In this document: positions 45,069 to 53,825 of the stretch, one piece after another | Layout: the number at the start of each line of letters is the position of its first letter | Position numbering within the stretch: the stretch's first letter is position 1 | Assembly: GCF_025717555.1 (NCBI RefSeq) | Contig: NZ_JAJIRP010000006.1 | Coordinates: 186,243-250,242, forward strand | Direction of reading: 5' to 3' | Origin: Paucibacter sp. B2R-40 | Lineage (GTDB): Bacteria; Pseudomonadota; Gammaproteobacteria; Burkholderiales; Burkholderiaceae_C | Length of the DNA stretch: 64,000 bases | Translations under genes and position numbers: made by a program | The notes under the pieces: model-generated | Databases searched by the model: none | What the model was told of the DNA's origin: nothing | What the model saw: only the letters and a program-made list of their open reading frames with translations

Positions 45069-46760
45069 ATGGGTCGCCCCTCCATCATCAAGCCCGTTCG
45101 CGTCGGCAGCAGCCGCCGCGCTTTCTTCAAGAGCTCTGGCTCGGCCGCTGCTGCCTTGGTGGCCGCGCCCTTGCTGCCTTTGGCCGGCACGGCTGAAGCG
45201 GTCGCCATCAGCAGCAACTTCCAGCATGGCGTGGCCAGCGGTGACCCGCTGTCCGACCGCGTGATCCTGTGGACCCGCGTCACCCCGACCAATGGCCGCA
45301 GCGCGCAAGTGGTCGATTATTCAATCGCCAAGGACCCGGCCTTCACGCAAATCGTGTCCAGCGGCCGCAGCAAGGCGATTCTGGAGCGCGACTTCACGGT
45401 CAAGATCGACGCACTGGGTCTGAGCCCCAACACGACGTATTACTACCGCTTCTCGGTTGACGGCGTGATCTCGCCCATCGGCCGCACCAAGACGCTGCCG
45501 GTCGGCGGCGTCAGCAATTTGCGCATGGCCGTGGTCAGCTGCTCCAACCATGCCTATGGCTACTTCAATGCCTACCGCCGCATCGCCGAGCGGGCCGATC
45601 TGGACATGGTCGTGCACCTGGGTGACTACATCTACGAATACGGCGCCGGCCAATATGGCAATGTGCGCACGCCCGAGCCGACCAACGAGATCGTCACGCT
45701 GGCCGACTACCGCATGCGCCATGCCCAGTACAAGCGCGACCCGGACTCCCAAGCCATGCACCGCCAGCATCCTTTGGTTGCGATTTGGGACGACCATGAG
45801 ACCGCCAACAACGCCTATGTCGACGGCGCCGAGAACCATCAGGCCAGCGAAGGCGCTTGGGCCGCCCGTGTCGGCGCGGCTTTGCAAGCCTACTACGAGT
45901 GGATGCCGGTGCGCGTGGTCGACCCAGCCAAGCCGCGCAACAACGCGCGCAGCTATGCCTTCGGCAACCTGGTCGACCTGATCATGCTGGAAGAGCGCCT
46001 GAATGGCCGTTCGGCCCAGCTGGGCACGAATATCGGCAACGCCAGCGGCTACTTCATTCAAGCCGGTGCCTATCTGGACCCGGCCCGCCAACTGCTCGGC
46101 GCCAGCGAAGAAGCCTGGCTGTTCAACAAGCTGCGCAGCAGCACCGCCAAGTGGAAGTTCCTCGGCCAAGGCGTGATGTTCGCCCAGGTCAAGGTGCAAG
46201 GCGCGCCGAATTCGGCCGGCGGCGGCGTGTTCTTCAACTCCGACGCCTGGGACGGCTACCAGCCCGCCCGCGACCGCGTCTACGACGTGCTCAAGGGCAA
46301 CAGCAGCCTTGGCCAGGCCCCGGTCAACAACGTCGTGATCCTGACGGGCGACATCCACAGCAGCTGGGCGGCCGATCTGAGCCAGGACCCGAACAATGCC
46401 AACGTGGCTACCGGCGGCTACGACAAGGTCACGGGCCAAGGCTCGCGCGCGGTCGAATTCGTCGGCACTTCGATCTCTTCGCCCGGCGTGGACAACCCAG
46501 CGCAAGCAGCCGGCACCATCGCAGCGCTGGCACCGGCCAACCCGCACCTGAAGTACATCAACCTCGACAAGCGCGGCTATATGTTGATCGACGCCGACGC
46601 CACTCGCTGCGTGTGCGAGTGGTGGTATGTCGACACCGTCGCCAGCGTCAGCAATGTGCAGACCTTTGCCACCGCCTTCCAGGTGGTGGACGGCGCCAAC
46701 CGCCTGACACCCGCCGCTCAAACACCGAACCGGGCCAACCCGCCTGCGCTGGCGCCTTGA
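45069..46760 (+). CDS. phoD: PhoD-family alkaline phosphatase/phosphodiesterase (Tat-exported)
   Basis: A 563-residue metalloenzyme with a twin-arginine signal (SRRAFFK at residues 15-21, then a hydrophobic stretch AALVAAPLLPLAG). It has the N-terminal PhoD domain (FQHGVASGDPLSDRVILWTR) and metal-binding motifs HLGDYIYEYG, IWDDHETANN and the later LTGDIHSSWAAD. PhoD enzymes release phosphate from phosphomonoesters and diesters outside the cell, usually with calcium and iron. A PEP-CTERM gene starts 23 bp after its stop, probably in the same transcript. A Pho box was not found by eye. Confidence 0.92.
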   Translation: MGRPSIIKPVRVGSSRRAFFKSSGSAAAALVAAPLLPLAGTAEAVAISSNFQHGVASGDPLSDRVILWTRVTPTNGRSAQVVDYSIAKDPAFTQIVSSGRSKAILERDFTVKIDALGLSPNTTYYYRFSVDGVISPIGRTKTLPVGGVSNLRMAVVSCSNHAYGYFNAYRRIAERADLDMVVHLGDYIYEYGAGQYGNVRTPEPTNEIVTLADYRMRHAQYKRDPDSQAMHRQHPLVAIWDDHETANNAYVDGAENHQASEGAWAARVGAALQAYYEWMPVRVVDPAKPRNNARSYAFGNLVDLIMLEERLNGRSAQLGTNIGNASGYFIQAGAYLDPARQLLGASEEAWLFNKLRSSTAKWKFLGQGVMFAQVKVQGAPNSAGGGVFFNSDAWDGYQPARDRVYDVLKGNSSLGQAPVNNVVILTGDIHSSWAADLSQDPNNANVATGGYDKVTGQGSRAVEFVGTSISSPGVDNPAQAAGTIAALAPANPHLKYINLDKRGYMLIDADATRCVCEWWYVDTVASVSNVQTFATAFQVVDGANRLTPAAQTPNRANPPALAP

Positions 46761-46783
46761 CCTCACGAATTGGAATCAAAACC

Positions 46784-47404
46784 ATGAAGATCTCAAAATC
46801 ATTCGCCCGACTCGCCCTGAGCAGCGCGCTGCTCGCAGCCGCCGCTGTGTCATCCGCCCAAGCAGCCGACTTCGGCTTCTCCGGCAACGCCGTCTACAAC
46901 ACCGACGTGGTGCGCATCAGCTTCAGCCTGGACGCCGACAGTGCAGACTTCAAGGCCTGGACTGACTCTTGGGCCGCCGGCCTGAACTTCGACCCGGTCT
47001 TGCAACTCTGGGCCCAATCGGGCAACGACTACAGCCTGATCACCGAGGTGGACGACAACGACCAGATCGGCCCCGGCCAAGGCTCGCTCGACGCCGGCAT
47101 CCAGCAGGCCGGTCTGAGCAAGGGTCAATATCTGCTCACGCTCAGCGCCGCCGACAACTACGCCAAGGGCCAAATGCTGTCGGCCGGCTTTACGCTGGAC
47201 GGCAGCACGCCTGTGGCCATTGCCGACTGGACGCAAAGCAGCAGCAACCCCAACTTCCCCGACCAAAAGGGCGGCCTGTGGAGCGTCAAGCTGAATTCGG
47301 TGGACCAAGCTGCCGTGGTGCCCGAGCCCGCCAGCTGGGCTTTGATGGGCCTGGGCTTGGTCGGCCTGCTGAGCTTGAGCCAGCGCCGTCAGCGCAAAGC
47401 TTGA
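46784..47404 (+). CDS. PEP-CTERM protein (DVUA0089-like)
   Basis: A 206-residue secreted protein with signal peptide (LALSSALLAAAAVSSAQAAD), a beta-sandwich domain like the DVUA0089 family (FGFSGNAVYNTDVVRISFSL, YLLTLSAADNYAKG) and tail VVPEPASWALMGLGLVGLLS followed by QRRQRK. It lies 23 bp after phoD, and a strong terminator follows, so phoD and this gene look like a two-gene unit. It may hold or localise a partner at the surface, which is speculation. No enzyme residues are visible. Confidence 0.9.
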   Translation: MKISKSFARLALSSALLAAAAVSSAQAADFGFSGNAVYNTDVVRISFSLDADSADFKAWTDSWAAGLNFDPVLQLWAQSGNDYSLITEVDDNDQIGPGQGSLDAGIQQAGLSKGQYLLTLSAADNYAKGQMLSAGFTLDGSTPVAIADWTQSSSNPNFPDQKGGLWSVKLNSVDQAAVVPEPASWALMGLGLVGLLSLSQRRQRKA

Positions 47405-47442
47405 GTTAGCAAGCAGGCAAGCAAGAAGGCAAGCCCACCGAG

Positions 47443-47482
47443 CGGGGCTGCGACCGAAACGGGTCGCAGCCCCGTTCTTTTT
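47443..47482 (+). terminator. Intrinsic terminator of the phoD/PEP-CTERM unit
   Basis: CGGGGCTGCGACC pairs perfectly with GGTCGCAGCCCCG around a short loop and is followed by TTCTTTTT. It ends about 78 bases after the PEP-CTERM stop. Confidence 0.9.
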
Positions 47483-47592
47483 GATCCAGCTCAAGCGAAG
47501 CAGCAGCAAGTCCAGGGGCCAGCCGCAGCGTCACGCGCCTGACATGAAGCAAATCCAAGCTATCGCTTCATGTCCTTTGGAGCAAGCCGCCC

Positions 47593-49002
47593 ATGAACGC
47601 CCCCGACCTCTTGCGCAGCGACTGGATGCGCAACCGCACCTATGACGAGCTGGCTCTGGGCCAGAGCGCTCGGCTGGTGCGCACGCTCAAACACAGCGAT
47701 ATCCAGGCTTTTGCCCTCGTTTCGGGCGATGTCAATCCGGCCCATCTCGACGCCGAGTACGCCGAGAGCACGCGCTTTCACGGCGTGATCGCGCATGGCA
47801 TGTGGGGCGGCGCTTTGATCTCCTCGGTACTGGGCAATGAGTTCCCCGGCCCCGGCACCATCTATATGGAGCAGACGCTGCGCTTCTCGCGTCCGGTGCA
47901 CATTGGTGACACCTTGACCATTGTGCTGACCGTGCTGGAGAAGAACGACGACAGCGGCGTCGTCAAACTCGGTTGCGAAGCCGATAACCAAAAAGGCCAG
48001 ACCGTCATCAGCGGCCTGGCCACCGTGCTGGCCCCGCGCACGCGCATCGAGCGGCCGCGCCCGGCCTTGCCCGAGATGCATTTTCTGTTCGATGCCGAAG
48101 CGCGCATGAACGCTTGGCTGAATCAGATTAAGCTGGCCACGCCGCTGCGCTGCGCGGTGGTGCACCCTTGCAGCGAAGACGCCTTGCGCGCCGCATTGCT
48201 GGGTGCCGAGCGCGGCCTGATAGCGCCCACCTTGATCGGGCCCGAGCAGCGCATACGCGCGCTGGCCGAGCAGCTCGGGCTGGATCTGCACGGTTGCCAA
48301 TTCAAGCCCACGGCGCACAGCCATGCTGCCGCCCAACAGGCCTGTGCGATGGCGGCCTCGGGCCAGCTGGACATGCTGGCGCAAGGCAGCTTGAGCGGCG
48401 ACGAGCTGCTGGCGGCGGTCCAGGCGACACCTGCGCTGCACGCCGGCCAGCGACTGGCGCATGTTTACCGATTCGACATACCCAGCTATGCCAAGCCGCT
48501 GTTCATGAGCGACGCGGGCATCAATATCCGTCCCGATCTGGACGCCAAGGCCGACATCCTGCGTCTGGCGATAGGCCTGGCGAAAGCGGCGGGTGTGCCC
48601 TGCCCCAAGGTCGCCTTGCTGTCGGCGGTGGAGACCATCACCGAGCGCATCACTTCAACACTGGACGCAGCAGCGCTGTGCAAGATGGCGCAGCGCGGCC
48701 AGATCGAGGGCGCGATTCTGGACGGTCCCTTGGCCTTTGACAGCGCCGTCAATCTGGAAGCGGCGCGCCTGCAGGGACTGAACTCGCCGGTGGCCGGCGA
48801 CGCCGACATCCTGCTCGCACCCGACCTGGAATCGGGCAGCCTCTTGGCCAAGTTGCTCGAATACATGGCCGGTGCGGCCAGCTGCGGCGTCGTGCTGGGT
48901 GCGCGCGTGCCCGTGGCGATGAGCGGGCGCACGGACAGCTTGCGCACGCGGCTGGGGTCGGTGGGCTTGGCGGTGCTGGCGGCGCGCGCCACCAAGGACT
49001 AG
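47593..49002 (+). CDS. Bifunctional MaoC-like enoyl-CoA hydratase / phosphate acetyl(butyryl)transferase
   Basis: A 469-residue fusion. Residues ~15-150 form a MaoC/R-hydratase hot-dog domain (FALVSGDVNPAHLDAEYA, GVIAHGMWGGALISSVLG); residues ~175-465 form a phosphate acetyl/butyryltransferase domain (VVHPCSEDALRAALLGAERG, VPCPKVALLSAVETI, GAASCGVVLGARVPVAMSGR). The fusion is common in Burkholderiales and is often followed by ackA; here no acetate kinase gene is adjacent. It could link 3-hydroxyacyl-CoA hydration with acyl-phosphate formation. GGAGCAAGCC precedes the ATG. Confidence 0.92.
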   Translation: MNAPDLLRSDWMRNRTYDELALGQSARLVRTLKHSDIQAFALVSGDVNPAHLDAEYAESTRFHGVIAHGMWGGALISSVLGNEFPGPGTIYMEQTLRFSRPVHIGDTLTIVLTVLEKNDDSGVVKLGCEADNQKGQTVISGLATVLAPRTRIERPRPALPEMHFLFDAEARMNAWLNQIKLATPLRCAVVHPCSEDALRAALLGAERGLIAPTLIGPEQRIRALAEQLGLDLHGCQFKPTAHSHAAAQQACAMAASGQLDMLAQGSLSGDELLAAVQATPALHAGQRLAHVYRFDIPSYAKPLFMSDAGINIRPDLDAKADILRLAIGLAKAAGVPCPKVALLSAVETITERITSTLDAAALCKMAQRGQIEGAILDGPLAFDSAVNLEAARLQGLNSPVAGDADILLAPDLESGSLLAKLLEYMAGAASCGVVLGARVPVAMSGRTDSLRTRLGSVGLAVLAARATKD

Positions 49003-49242
49003 CTCAAGTTCTTAGCGGGCTGAAGTCAAAGTGGGCTAGACAACAAGGCTGGAAACCCTGAACATAACGTCCAAACAATGTGGCAATATATGCTGCACAC
49101 ATCAAAACGCTTGCGTTGATGGCTATTGCGCCTGACACAGAACTGGTTCCAATGGTCCTCGCTGCCCGCAAGCCCACCCACGTAGCGGCGCTGCGCTGAC
49201 AAGCTGTCCTTGTCTGTTCTGGTTTGCCACAAAAGGAATGTC

Positions 49243-49611
49243 ATGCACCGTCTGATTTTTTCAGCCGCAGGGCTGTCAATTCTTTTTGCAGGCTGCACCA
49301 CTGCGCCAGGCCTAGAGCCTGTCAGGCCAGAACCTGATTACGTACGTAACAGCGTTGAATGCGACGAATTGGGAAGTCCCGATCTTCCGGAGTCATTTAA
49401 GTTGGACTCTATGCCGTATGGTTGGGCGCTGGTTCGAATCGACGTTGAGCGCGGCGTTGTAATCAGCGTTGAAATTCTGGACGCCAGTCCAAGGAAAGTT
49501 GTAGAGGCCCCGACGACAGCCCTTTTCCAGAGCGTGCATTTTCCTTCGCTAAAGTCAGCTCGTGAATGCTTTTGGATCCACAGTCGTTCAATCACGCCTG
49601 GAAGCGATTGA
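49243..49611 (+). CDS. Small lipoprotein with TonB-C-like domain
   Basis: A 122-residue protein with lipoprotein signal MHRLIFSAAGLSILFAGC (lipobox LFAGC) and a C-terminal half resembling the TonB C-terminal/secreted energy transducer fold (YGWALVRIDVERGVVISVEI, then VHFPSLKSAREC). ATG 49243 has AGGAA six bases upstream. There is no transmembrane anchor or proline linker, so it is not a true TonB. It sits in a slightly AT-richer stretch between large GC-rich genes, next to a broken VOC gene, and looks like recently gained DNA. Confidence 0.75.
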   Translation: MHRLIFSAAGLSILFAGCTTAPGLEPVRPEPDYVRNSVECDELGSPDLPESFKLDSMPYGWALVRIDVERGVVISVEILDASPRKVVEAPTTALFQSVHFPSLKSARECFWIHSRSITPGSD

Positions 49612-49652
49612 TCAACAGGACCGTTAGCGGCAAGAGTCGCAAGGCGTTGTCT

Positions 49653-50021
49653 ATGCAAAGCCATGACATCGCCATCCCTCCGCTCCGCTCCACATCAATG
49701 GCGAGCACATTTGCCTTTTAGCGCCGGCTTGGCTTCGACTGCGCAGTCGTTTCGCCATCCGACGACTACGCGATTGCTGACCGTGGCTCGCTCGAGGTTC
49801 ACTTCCTTCTACACGAGTCCCTGATTCCCGAAGAATCGTCCTTTGGCTGCTAATTCAGGGTTCTAAACGTTGATGCGCTTTATGCCGAGTTTGCCAAGGC
49901 CGGCTTACCTAAGCATGGCATTCCGCGCATGACAGCGCTGGAAGACAAGCCCTGGGACAAGCGCGAGTTTGCCGTCATTGATGAAGACGGCTCACTGATT
50001 CGGATCGGGCAAGAGTTGTAA
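49653..50021 (+). pseudogene. VOC-family (bleomycin-resistance-like) gene with two in-frame nonsense codons
   Basis: A single frame from ATG 49653 to TAA 50019-50021 (122 codons plus stop) reads as a whole VOC/bleomycin-resistance protein interrupted only by TAG at 49719-49721 (codon 23) and TAA at 49851-49853 (codon 67). Readable parts: STFAF-stop-RRLGFDC, YAIADRGSLEVHFLLHESLI, SSFGC-stop-FRVLNVDALYAEFAK, GIPRMTALEDKPWDKREFAV and DEDGSLIRIGQEL. Both stops fall where the family normally has tyrosine (the FYRRLGF and C-Y-F/L-R-V positions). No frameshift is present, so loss was recent, or the protein is made by readthrough. Confidence 0.85.
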
Positions 50022-50048
50022 ATACATAAGGCTCTTGCCTGGTCGTTC

Positions 50049-51677
50049 TCAAGCCGCTTCCGCCACTTCCTGCCTGAGTTCAGCCAACTCGGCCAGCAGC
50101 TCCGCCGGGCAGGACCACTCGGTCTGCACCTGGCCGGCATAGATACAAGCTTCATTGCCATCCAGGCTGAGCCAATCGCCCTCAACCAAGCGCGTCTCGC
50201 CGATGCGGATCTCGCGCCGCGCTTCGTCGACGGTCAAGCCCTCGCACGCGACCAGACAAACCTTGCCCATCTGGCGCGCCACCACCGCCGCATGCGAGGT
50301 GCGCGCGCCGTTCTGCGTCAACAGACCCAGCGTCAACTCCAAGGCTGCGCTGTCGCTGGTCTCGGCATCGCGGCGCACCAGAATTGCCGGCAAGCCCGCC
50401 GATTGGGCAGCACGCGCGCCCGCTTCGTCCAGCACGATCTGCCCCATCGCCACGCCGCTGCTGGCCGCCTGAGCGCGGGCCAAGGGCTGCAGCGGCTGAC
50501 CTTCCGGGCTGACCACAAGGCTGACGCGCAAGCGCTCGGCGTCCAGCCCTTCGCAACGCCGCCGCGCCGTTGCGATATCAATCACGCCCTCGCTCAGCAG
50601 ATCGAGCGCAATGCGCGCCTGGGCCTGCGGCGTGCGCTTGCCGTCACGTGTTTGCAGCAGGTACAAACGGCCATCCTGCACGGTGAACTCGAAGTCCTGC
50701 ATATCGCCCATCTCGCGCTCCAGCCGCGTGCAAGCCTGCTGCAGCTCGGCCCAGACCTGCGGCAAGACCTGCTGCAACTGCTCATGCCCCTGCGCGCTGC
50801 GCCGGCCGGACACCACATCTTCGCCCTGCGCATTGAACAAAAAATCCACCCACAGCGTGGCCTCGCCGCTACGCGGGTCGCGCGTGAAGCCGACCCCGGC
50901 ACCTGAGCGTGCGCCGGCATTGCCGAACACCATGGCCTGCACCGTCACCGCCGTGCCTATCGTGTCTTTGATGCCGTGGGCGGCGCGGTAACTGCAAGCC
51001 TTGGCGGACTGCCAGGAATCGAACACGGCAGCGATGGCCTGCTGCAATTGCGCTTCAGCCGCCTGCGGGAAAGGCCGGCCGGCGGCCTGCGCAAACAGCT
51101 GCAAATAGCGCCGGCTCAGTCCCCGCAGCTCGGCAAAGTCGAGCAGGCGCTCGTCGCGCCCGGCACAGAGCAGCGTCAATTCATCTTCGAACAAGGCGGC
51201 CGGCAGCCCCGCCACCACCTCGCCAAAGCTGGCGATCAGGCGGCGATAGGCATCCCAGGCCAGGCGCGGGTTGCCCGTCTGGCGGATCAGGCCCTGCACG
51301 GTCTCGTCGTTCAGGCCGATATTGAGCAGGGTTTCCATCATGCCGGGCATGGACACCGGTGCGCCGGAGCGCACCGACAGCAGCAAGGGCCGGGCCGCAC
51401 ACCCAAAGCGCAGGCCCGCGCTGGCAGCTTCCAGGGCTTGCAAGGCCGGCGCCCAAACTTCAGGCTGCGCAGCCTCGGCCCGCAGATCAGCATCGGCGCA
51501 AAAGCGCGTGCCCAGGACAAAAGCCGGTGGCACCGGCAAGCCCAGCTCGGCCATGCGTAGCAGATTGAAGGCCTTGAAGCCCAAGCGCTGCGGGCTGGTC
51601 TGAGCGACCGTCGTCTGGCCTGGGCAGCCAATCAAGAACAATTCGGCGTTCGTGCCGACTTTCATTGCGGCATTCAT
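50049..51677 (-). CDS. Pyruvate phosphate dikinase-like protein lacking the C-terminal PEP/pyruvate barrel
   Basis: A 542-residue protein (PPDK is about 870-900). It keeps the ATP-grasp nucleotide domain (LLLSVRSGAPVSMPGMMETL, GTAVTVQAMVFGNAGARSG, GVGFTRDPRSGEA, MQDFEFTVQDGRLYLLQTRD) and the swivelling phosphohistidine domain with the catalytic histidine in ARTSHAAVVARQMGK. It stops soon after, so the TIM barrel that binds pyruvate/PEP is missing. It may phosphorylate its own histidine from ATP and pass the group to another acceptor. Its start overlaps the stop of the upstream 652-residue gene by 4 bp (ATGA), so both are made together. Confidence 0.88.
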   Translation of the reverse strand: MNAAMKVGTNAELFLIGCPGQTTVAQTSPQRLGFKAFNLLRMAELGLPVPPAFVLGTRFCADADLRAEAAQPEVWAPALQALEAASAGLRFGCAARPLLLSVRSGAPVSMPGMMETLLNIGLNDETVQGLIRQTGNPRLAWDAYRRLIASFGEVVAGLPAALFEDELTLLCAGRDERLLDFAELRGLSRRYLQLFAQAAGRPFPQAAEAQLQQAIAAVFDSWQSAKACSYRAAHGIKDTIGTAVTVQAMVFGNAGARSGAGVGFTRDPRSGEATLWVDFLFNAQGEDVVSGRRSAQGHEQLQQVLPQVWAELQQACTRLEREMGDMQDFEFTVQDGRLYLLQTRDGKRTPQAQARIALDLLSEGVIDIATARRRCEGLDAERLRVSLVVSPEGQPLQPLARAQAASSGVAMGQIVLDEAGARAAQSAGLPAILVRRDAETSDSAALELTLGLLTQNGARTSHAAVVARQMGKVCLVACEGLTVDEARREIRIGETRLVEGDWLSLDGNEACIYAGQVQTEWSCPAELLAELAELRQEVAEAA

Positions 51678-53632
51678 GCGCCCACCTCGGTCTTGCTGAA
51701 CACCAGCTCGCGCAAGGCATAGGCCGCGTTCAGCAGCCGGTCGGACGCGAACTCCAGCTGATTGGCCAGGTCATTGACCAGCATCAGCGCGGCCGCGTTG
51801 CTCACCTCGGCCGCCATGCAGCGCTTGGCCGCGCGCAGCAGTTCATCACATTGGCGCTCGGCGCGCAGCACCTGCCATGTCGCCGCCACAAACTCATCAT
51901 GCTCGGCGGCCTCGCTGGCCCCGTTCAGGCCGCGCGCCACCGCCACAGCCTTGACCTGCTCTTGCGTTGCATGCAGCACCGCCTGCGCCAGCTGCGACAG
52001 CAAGTCGCGCAACTCGCGGTTCCAGCCCTGGTGGTGATGCTCGGCAATCAGGCTGAGTAAAAACGCGCATTCCTCCAGCGCATCGGCCGCGTCGTCAGCC
52101 GTCTCCAGCAGGCGCGCAAACTGGCCCCAGCGTGGCTGGCGGCGCGCCCGCTCGCGCGCTTGCATCACCAGATGATCGGCCTGGCGCTCCCAGGCCTTGG
52201 CGCGCTGCGCCAGCTTGGCCGCCGCGTCTTTGTCTTGCTCCCAGCCATGGGCCAGAGCCTGGCTGATGGCTTCGGCCAAGGTCTGGCAATAGGCGGCATG
52301 CTCGGCCAGCAAATCGAACTCCGGCGCACGCTTTTGCAATTGGCGCGCCAGCAGCAAACGGGTTTCATCGGCCACCAAGGCAACCGGCTGCTGCTGCAAC
52401 ATCGCCGTTGACGACAGGCGCAAAACTTCGACCAAAAAGGCCTGTGCGCCGGCCTGGCCTAACACCTCATCCAGCCGGTCACCGATGCGAAATGCATCCG
52501 CACCCAAGGCCTGCATGGCCTCGAACAACATGCGCTCGGCGCCGGCCTTCAGCCAGGCCATATGGCCGATCTCCAGCTTGGCGGCCTCGGCCAGGACGGC
52601 GATCGCCTCGCGTTTGCCGACGAAGTTCAGCAGCCGCTTGCGGGCGCGATTCCAGTCGATCAAGAAGACGATGCGCGAGGCCACACCTTCCAGCATCCAC
52701 AGCAGCTGCGCCTCGTCTGTAGCCTCGAAGCGCGCCGTGCCGAGTTGATAGGCCTCGCCCCGGTTCAGCCCGGCCGAAACCCGCGCCTCGGGTGAAGACC
52801 ATTGCGCGCCATAGGCGGCCAGCAGGGCCTGAAAGAACTCGAAGCGGCTGCTGTGCAGATCGGAATAGGTCAGGCTGATCGTCAGCCCTTGCACCTGCAG
52901 CACCAGCACATGGGCGTCATTGGTGCCGATGTCGTTCTGGATCAAGAGTCGCTCGCCATCGCGCGTGGCGGCGGTATCCAGGCCCGGGTGCTCGAACTTC
53001 AGCGCGGCGGTGCGCTGCAGGCCGCGCATGAAAGCGGCGACACGCGGCCGGTCGCTGTCCTGCAACTGCCACACATGAGCGCCGTCTATGACTTCGCTGG
53101 CCAGGCTGGCGGCCAAATGGTTGAGCTGCTTGTGCAGGTCCATCACCAGCAGGTGCAGGCTGTCATCCGCAGGCTCACCATGCTTGGCACGATGGCCGTG
53201 GCTCAAGGCTCGCAGCAAGGTGGGACTGAGCAGTTCTTCCTCATGCAGGCCTTCCAGCTTGCTCGCCCAAAAGGCGAGCCGCTCGCGGGTGCGCTGATCG
53301 GTTTCGGTCTGCAAGAGCGGGCGCGCCATCAGGGTCAGGTCTTGCGCGAGTTGCGTGGCCAGCTGCGGCAGCTGCGGCAAGAGCACGTCCTCGCCGTCGC
53401 GGCTGGCCTGCGCCGGCATCTCACGCAGCCAGGCGGCGTCAAGACCTGCGGCGGCCATTTCACTGCGCAGATCGGGCAGCGACTTGGCGGGGGCCATGGC
53501 GTGATCGGCGGCGGCTTGCAGAACCGTCAGGCACAGCTTCAAGCGGTCATTGGCGAGCAAAGCGGTCTTGACCCACGCGGGCAGCAAGAGGCTGTGTTGG
53601 CCCAGCGAGGCGACGGCGTCGGACTTTTCCAT
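51674..53632 (-). CDS. Uncharacterised protein with DUF47/PhoU-like helical C-terminus, partner of the PPDK-like protein
   Basis: About 652 residues, soluble, no signal peptide. The last ~200 residues (KAWERQADHLVMQARERAR, LLETADDAADALEECAFLL, LMLVNDLANQLEFASDRLL) resemble the DUF47/PhoU helical family linked to phosphate uptake. The N-terminal 450 residues are not assigned; a central part (YSDLHSSRFEFFQALLAAYG) is globular and mixed alpha/beta. I use ATG 53632; an in-frame TTG at 53653 is possible, and neither has a clear ribosome site. Coupling to the PPDK-like gene suggests one phosphotransfer system; that is inference. Confidence 0.75.
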   Translation of the reverse strand: MEKSDAVASLGQHSLLLPAWVKTALLANDRLKLCLTVLQAAADHAMAPAKSLPDLRSEMAAAGLDAAWLREMPAQASRDGEDVLLPQLPQLATQLAQDLTLMARPLLQTETDQRTRERLAFWASKLEGLHEEELLSPTLLRALSHGHRAKHGEPADDSLHLLVMDLHKQLNHLAASLASEVIDGAHVWQLQDSDRPRVAAFMRGLQRTAALKFEHPGLDTAATRDGERLLIQNDIGTNDAHVLVLQVQGLTISLTYSDLHSSRFEFFQALLAAYGAQWSSPEARVSAGLNRGEAYQLGTARFEATDEAQLLWMLEGVASRIVFLIDWNRARKRLLNFVGKREAIAVLAEAAKLEIGHMAWLKAGAERMLFEAMQALGADAFRIGDRLDEVLGQAGAQAFLVEVLRLSSTAMLQQQPVALVADETRLLLARQLQKRAPEFDLLAEHAAYCQTLAEAISQALAHGWEQDKDAAAKLAQRAKAWERQADHLVMQARERARRQPRWGQFARLLETADDAADALEECAFLLSLIAEHHHQGWNRELRDLLSQLAQAVLHATQEQVKAVAVARGLNGASEAAEHDEFVAATWQVLRAERQCDELLRAAKRCMAAEVSNAAALMLVNDLANQLEFASDRLLNAAYALRELVFSKTEVGA

Positions 53633-53766
53633 GATGATGAGGCGCCGGGGCAAAGCGGCGATAGAAACAATGCCTGGCAGTATGTTCAGCGCGCCGTGAC
53701 AGCATGGTTACAAAGCTCGGCAAACGCTAGGCAAGATGGCGCGGGATTGATCTGGCTCAAAGGCAT

Positions 53767-53800
53767 GAAAAAAGCCGGGCCATCTTGACGATGGCCCGGC
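53767..53800 (-). terminator. Intrinsic terminator of the prolyl oligopeptidase gene
   Basis: On the minus strand GCCGGGCCAT and ATGGCCCGGC form a perfect 10-bp stem around CGTCAAG, followed by TTTTTT. It lies 26 bases after the stop of the S9 peptidase. Confidence 0.88.
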
Positions 53801-53825
53801 TCGGGTTCTGCCCTATTGGACTACT

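Noticed and set aside
45321-46766. 481-codon minus-strand frame opposite phoD.
   Set aside because: No recognisable domain; phoD on the other strand has all motifs.
49000-50045. Possible integron gene-cassette pair (small lipoprotein plus VOC gene).
   Set aside because: Small genes and a VOC protein are typical cassette cargo, and GCGTTGATG at about 49114 is loosely attC-like, but there is no proper core site pair and only 41 bp between the two genes, and no integrase in the window.
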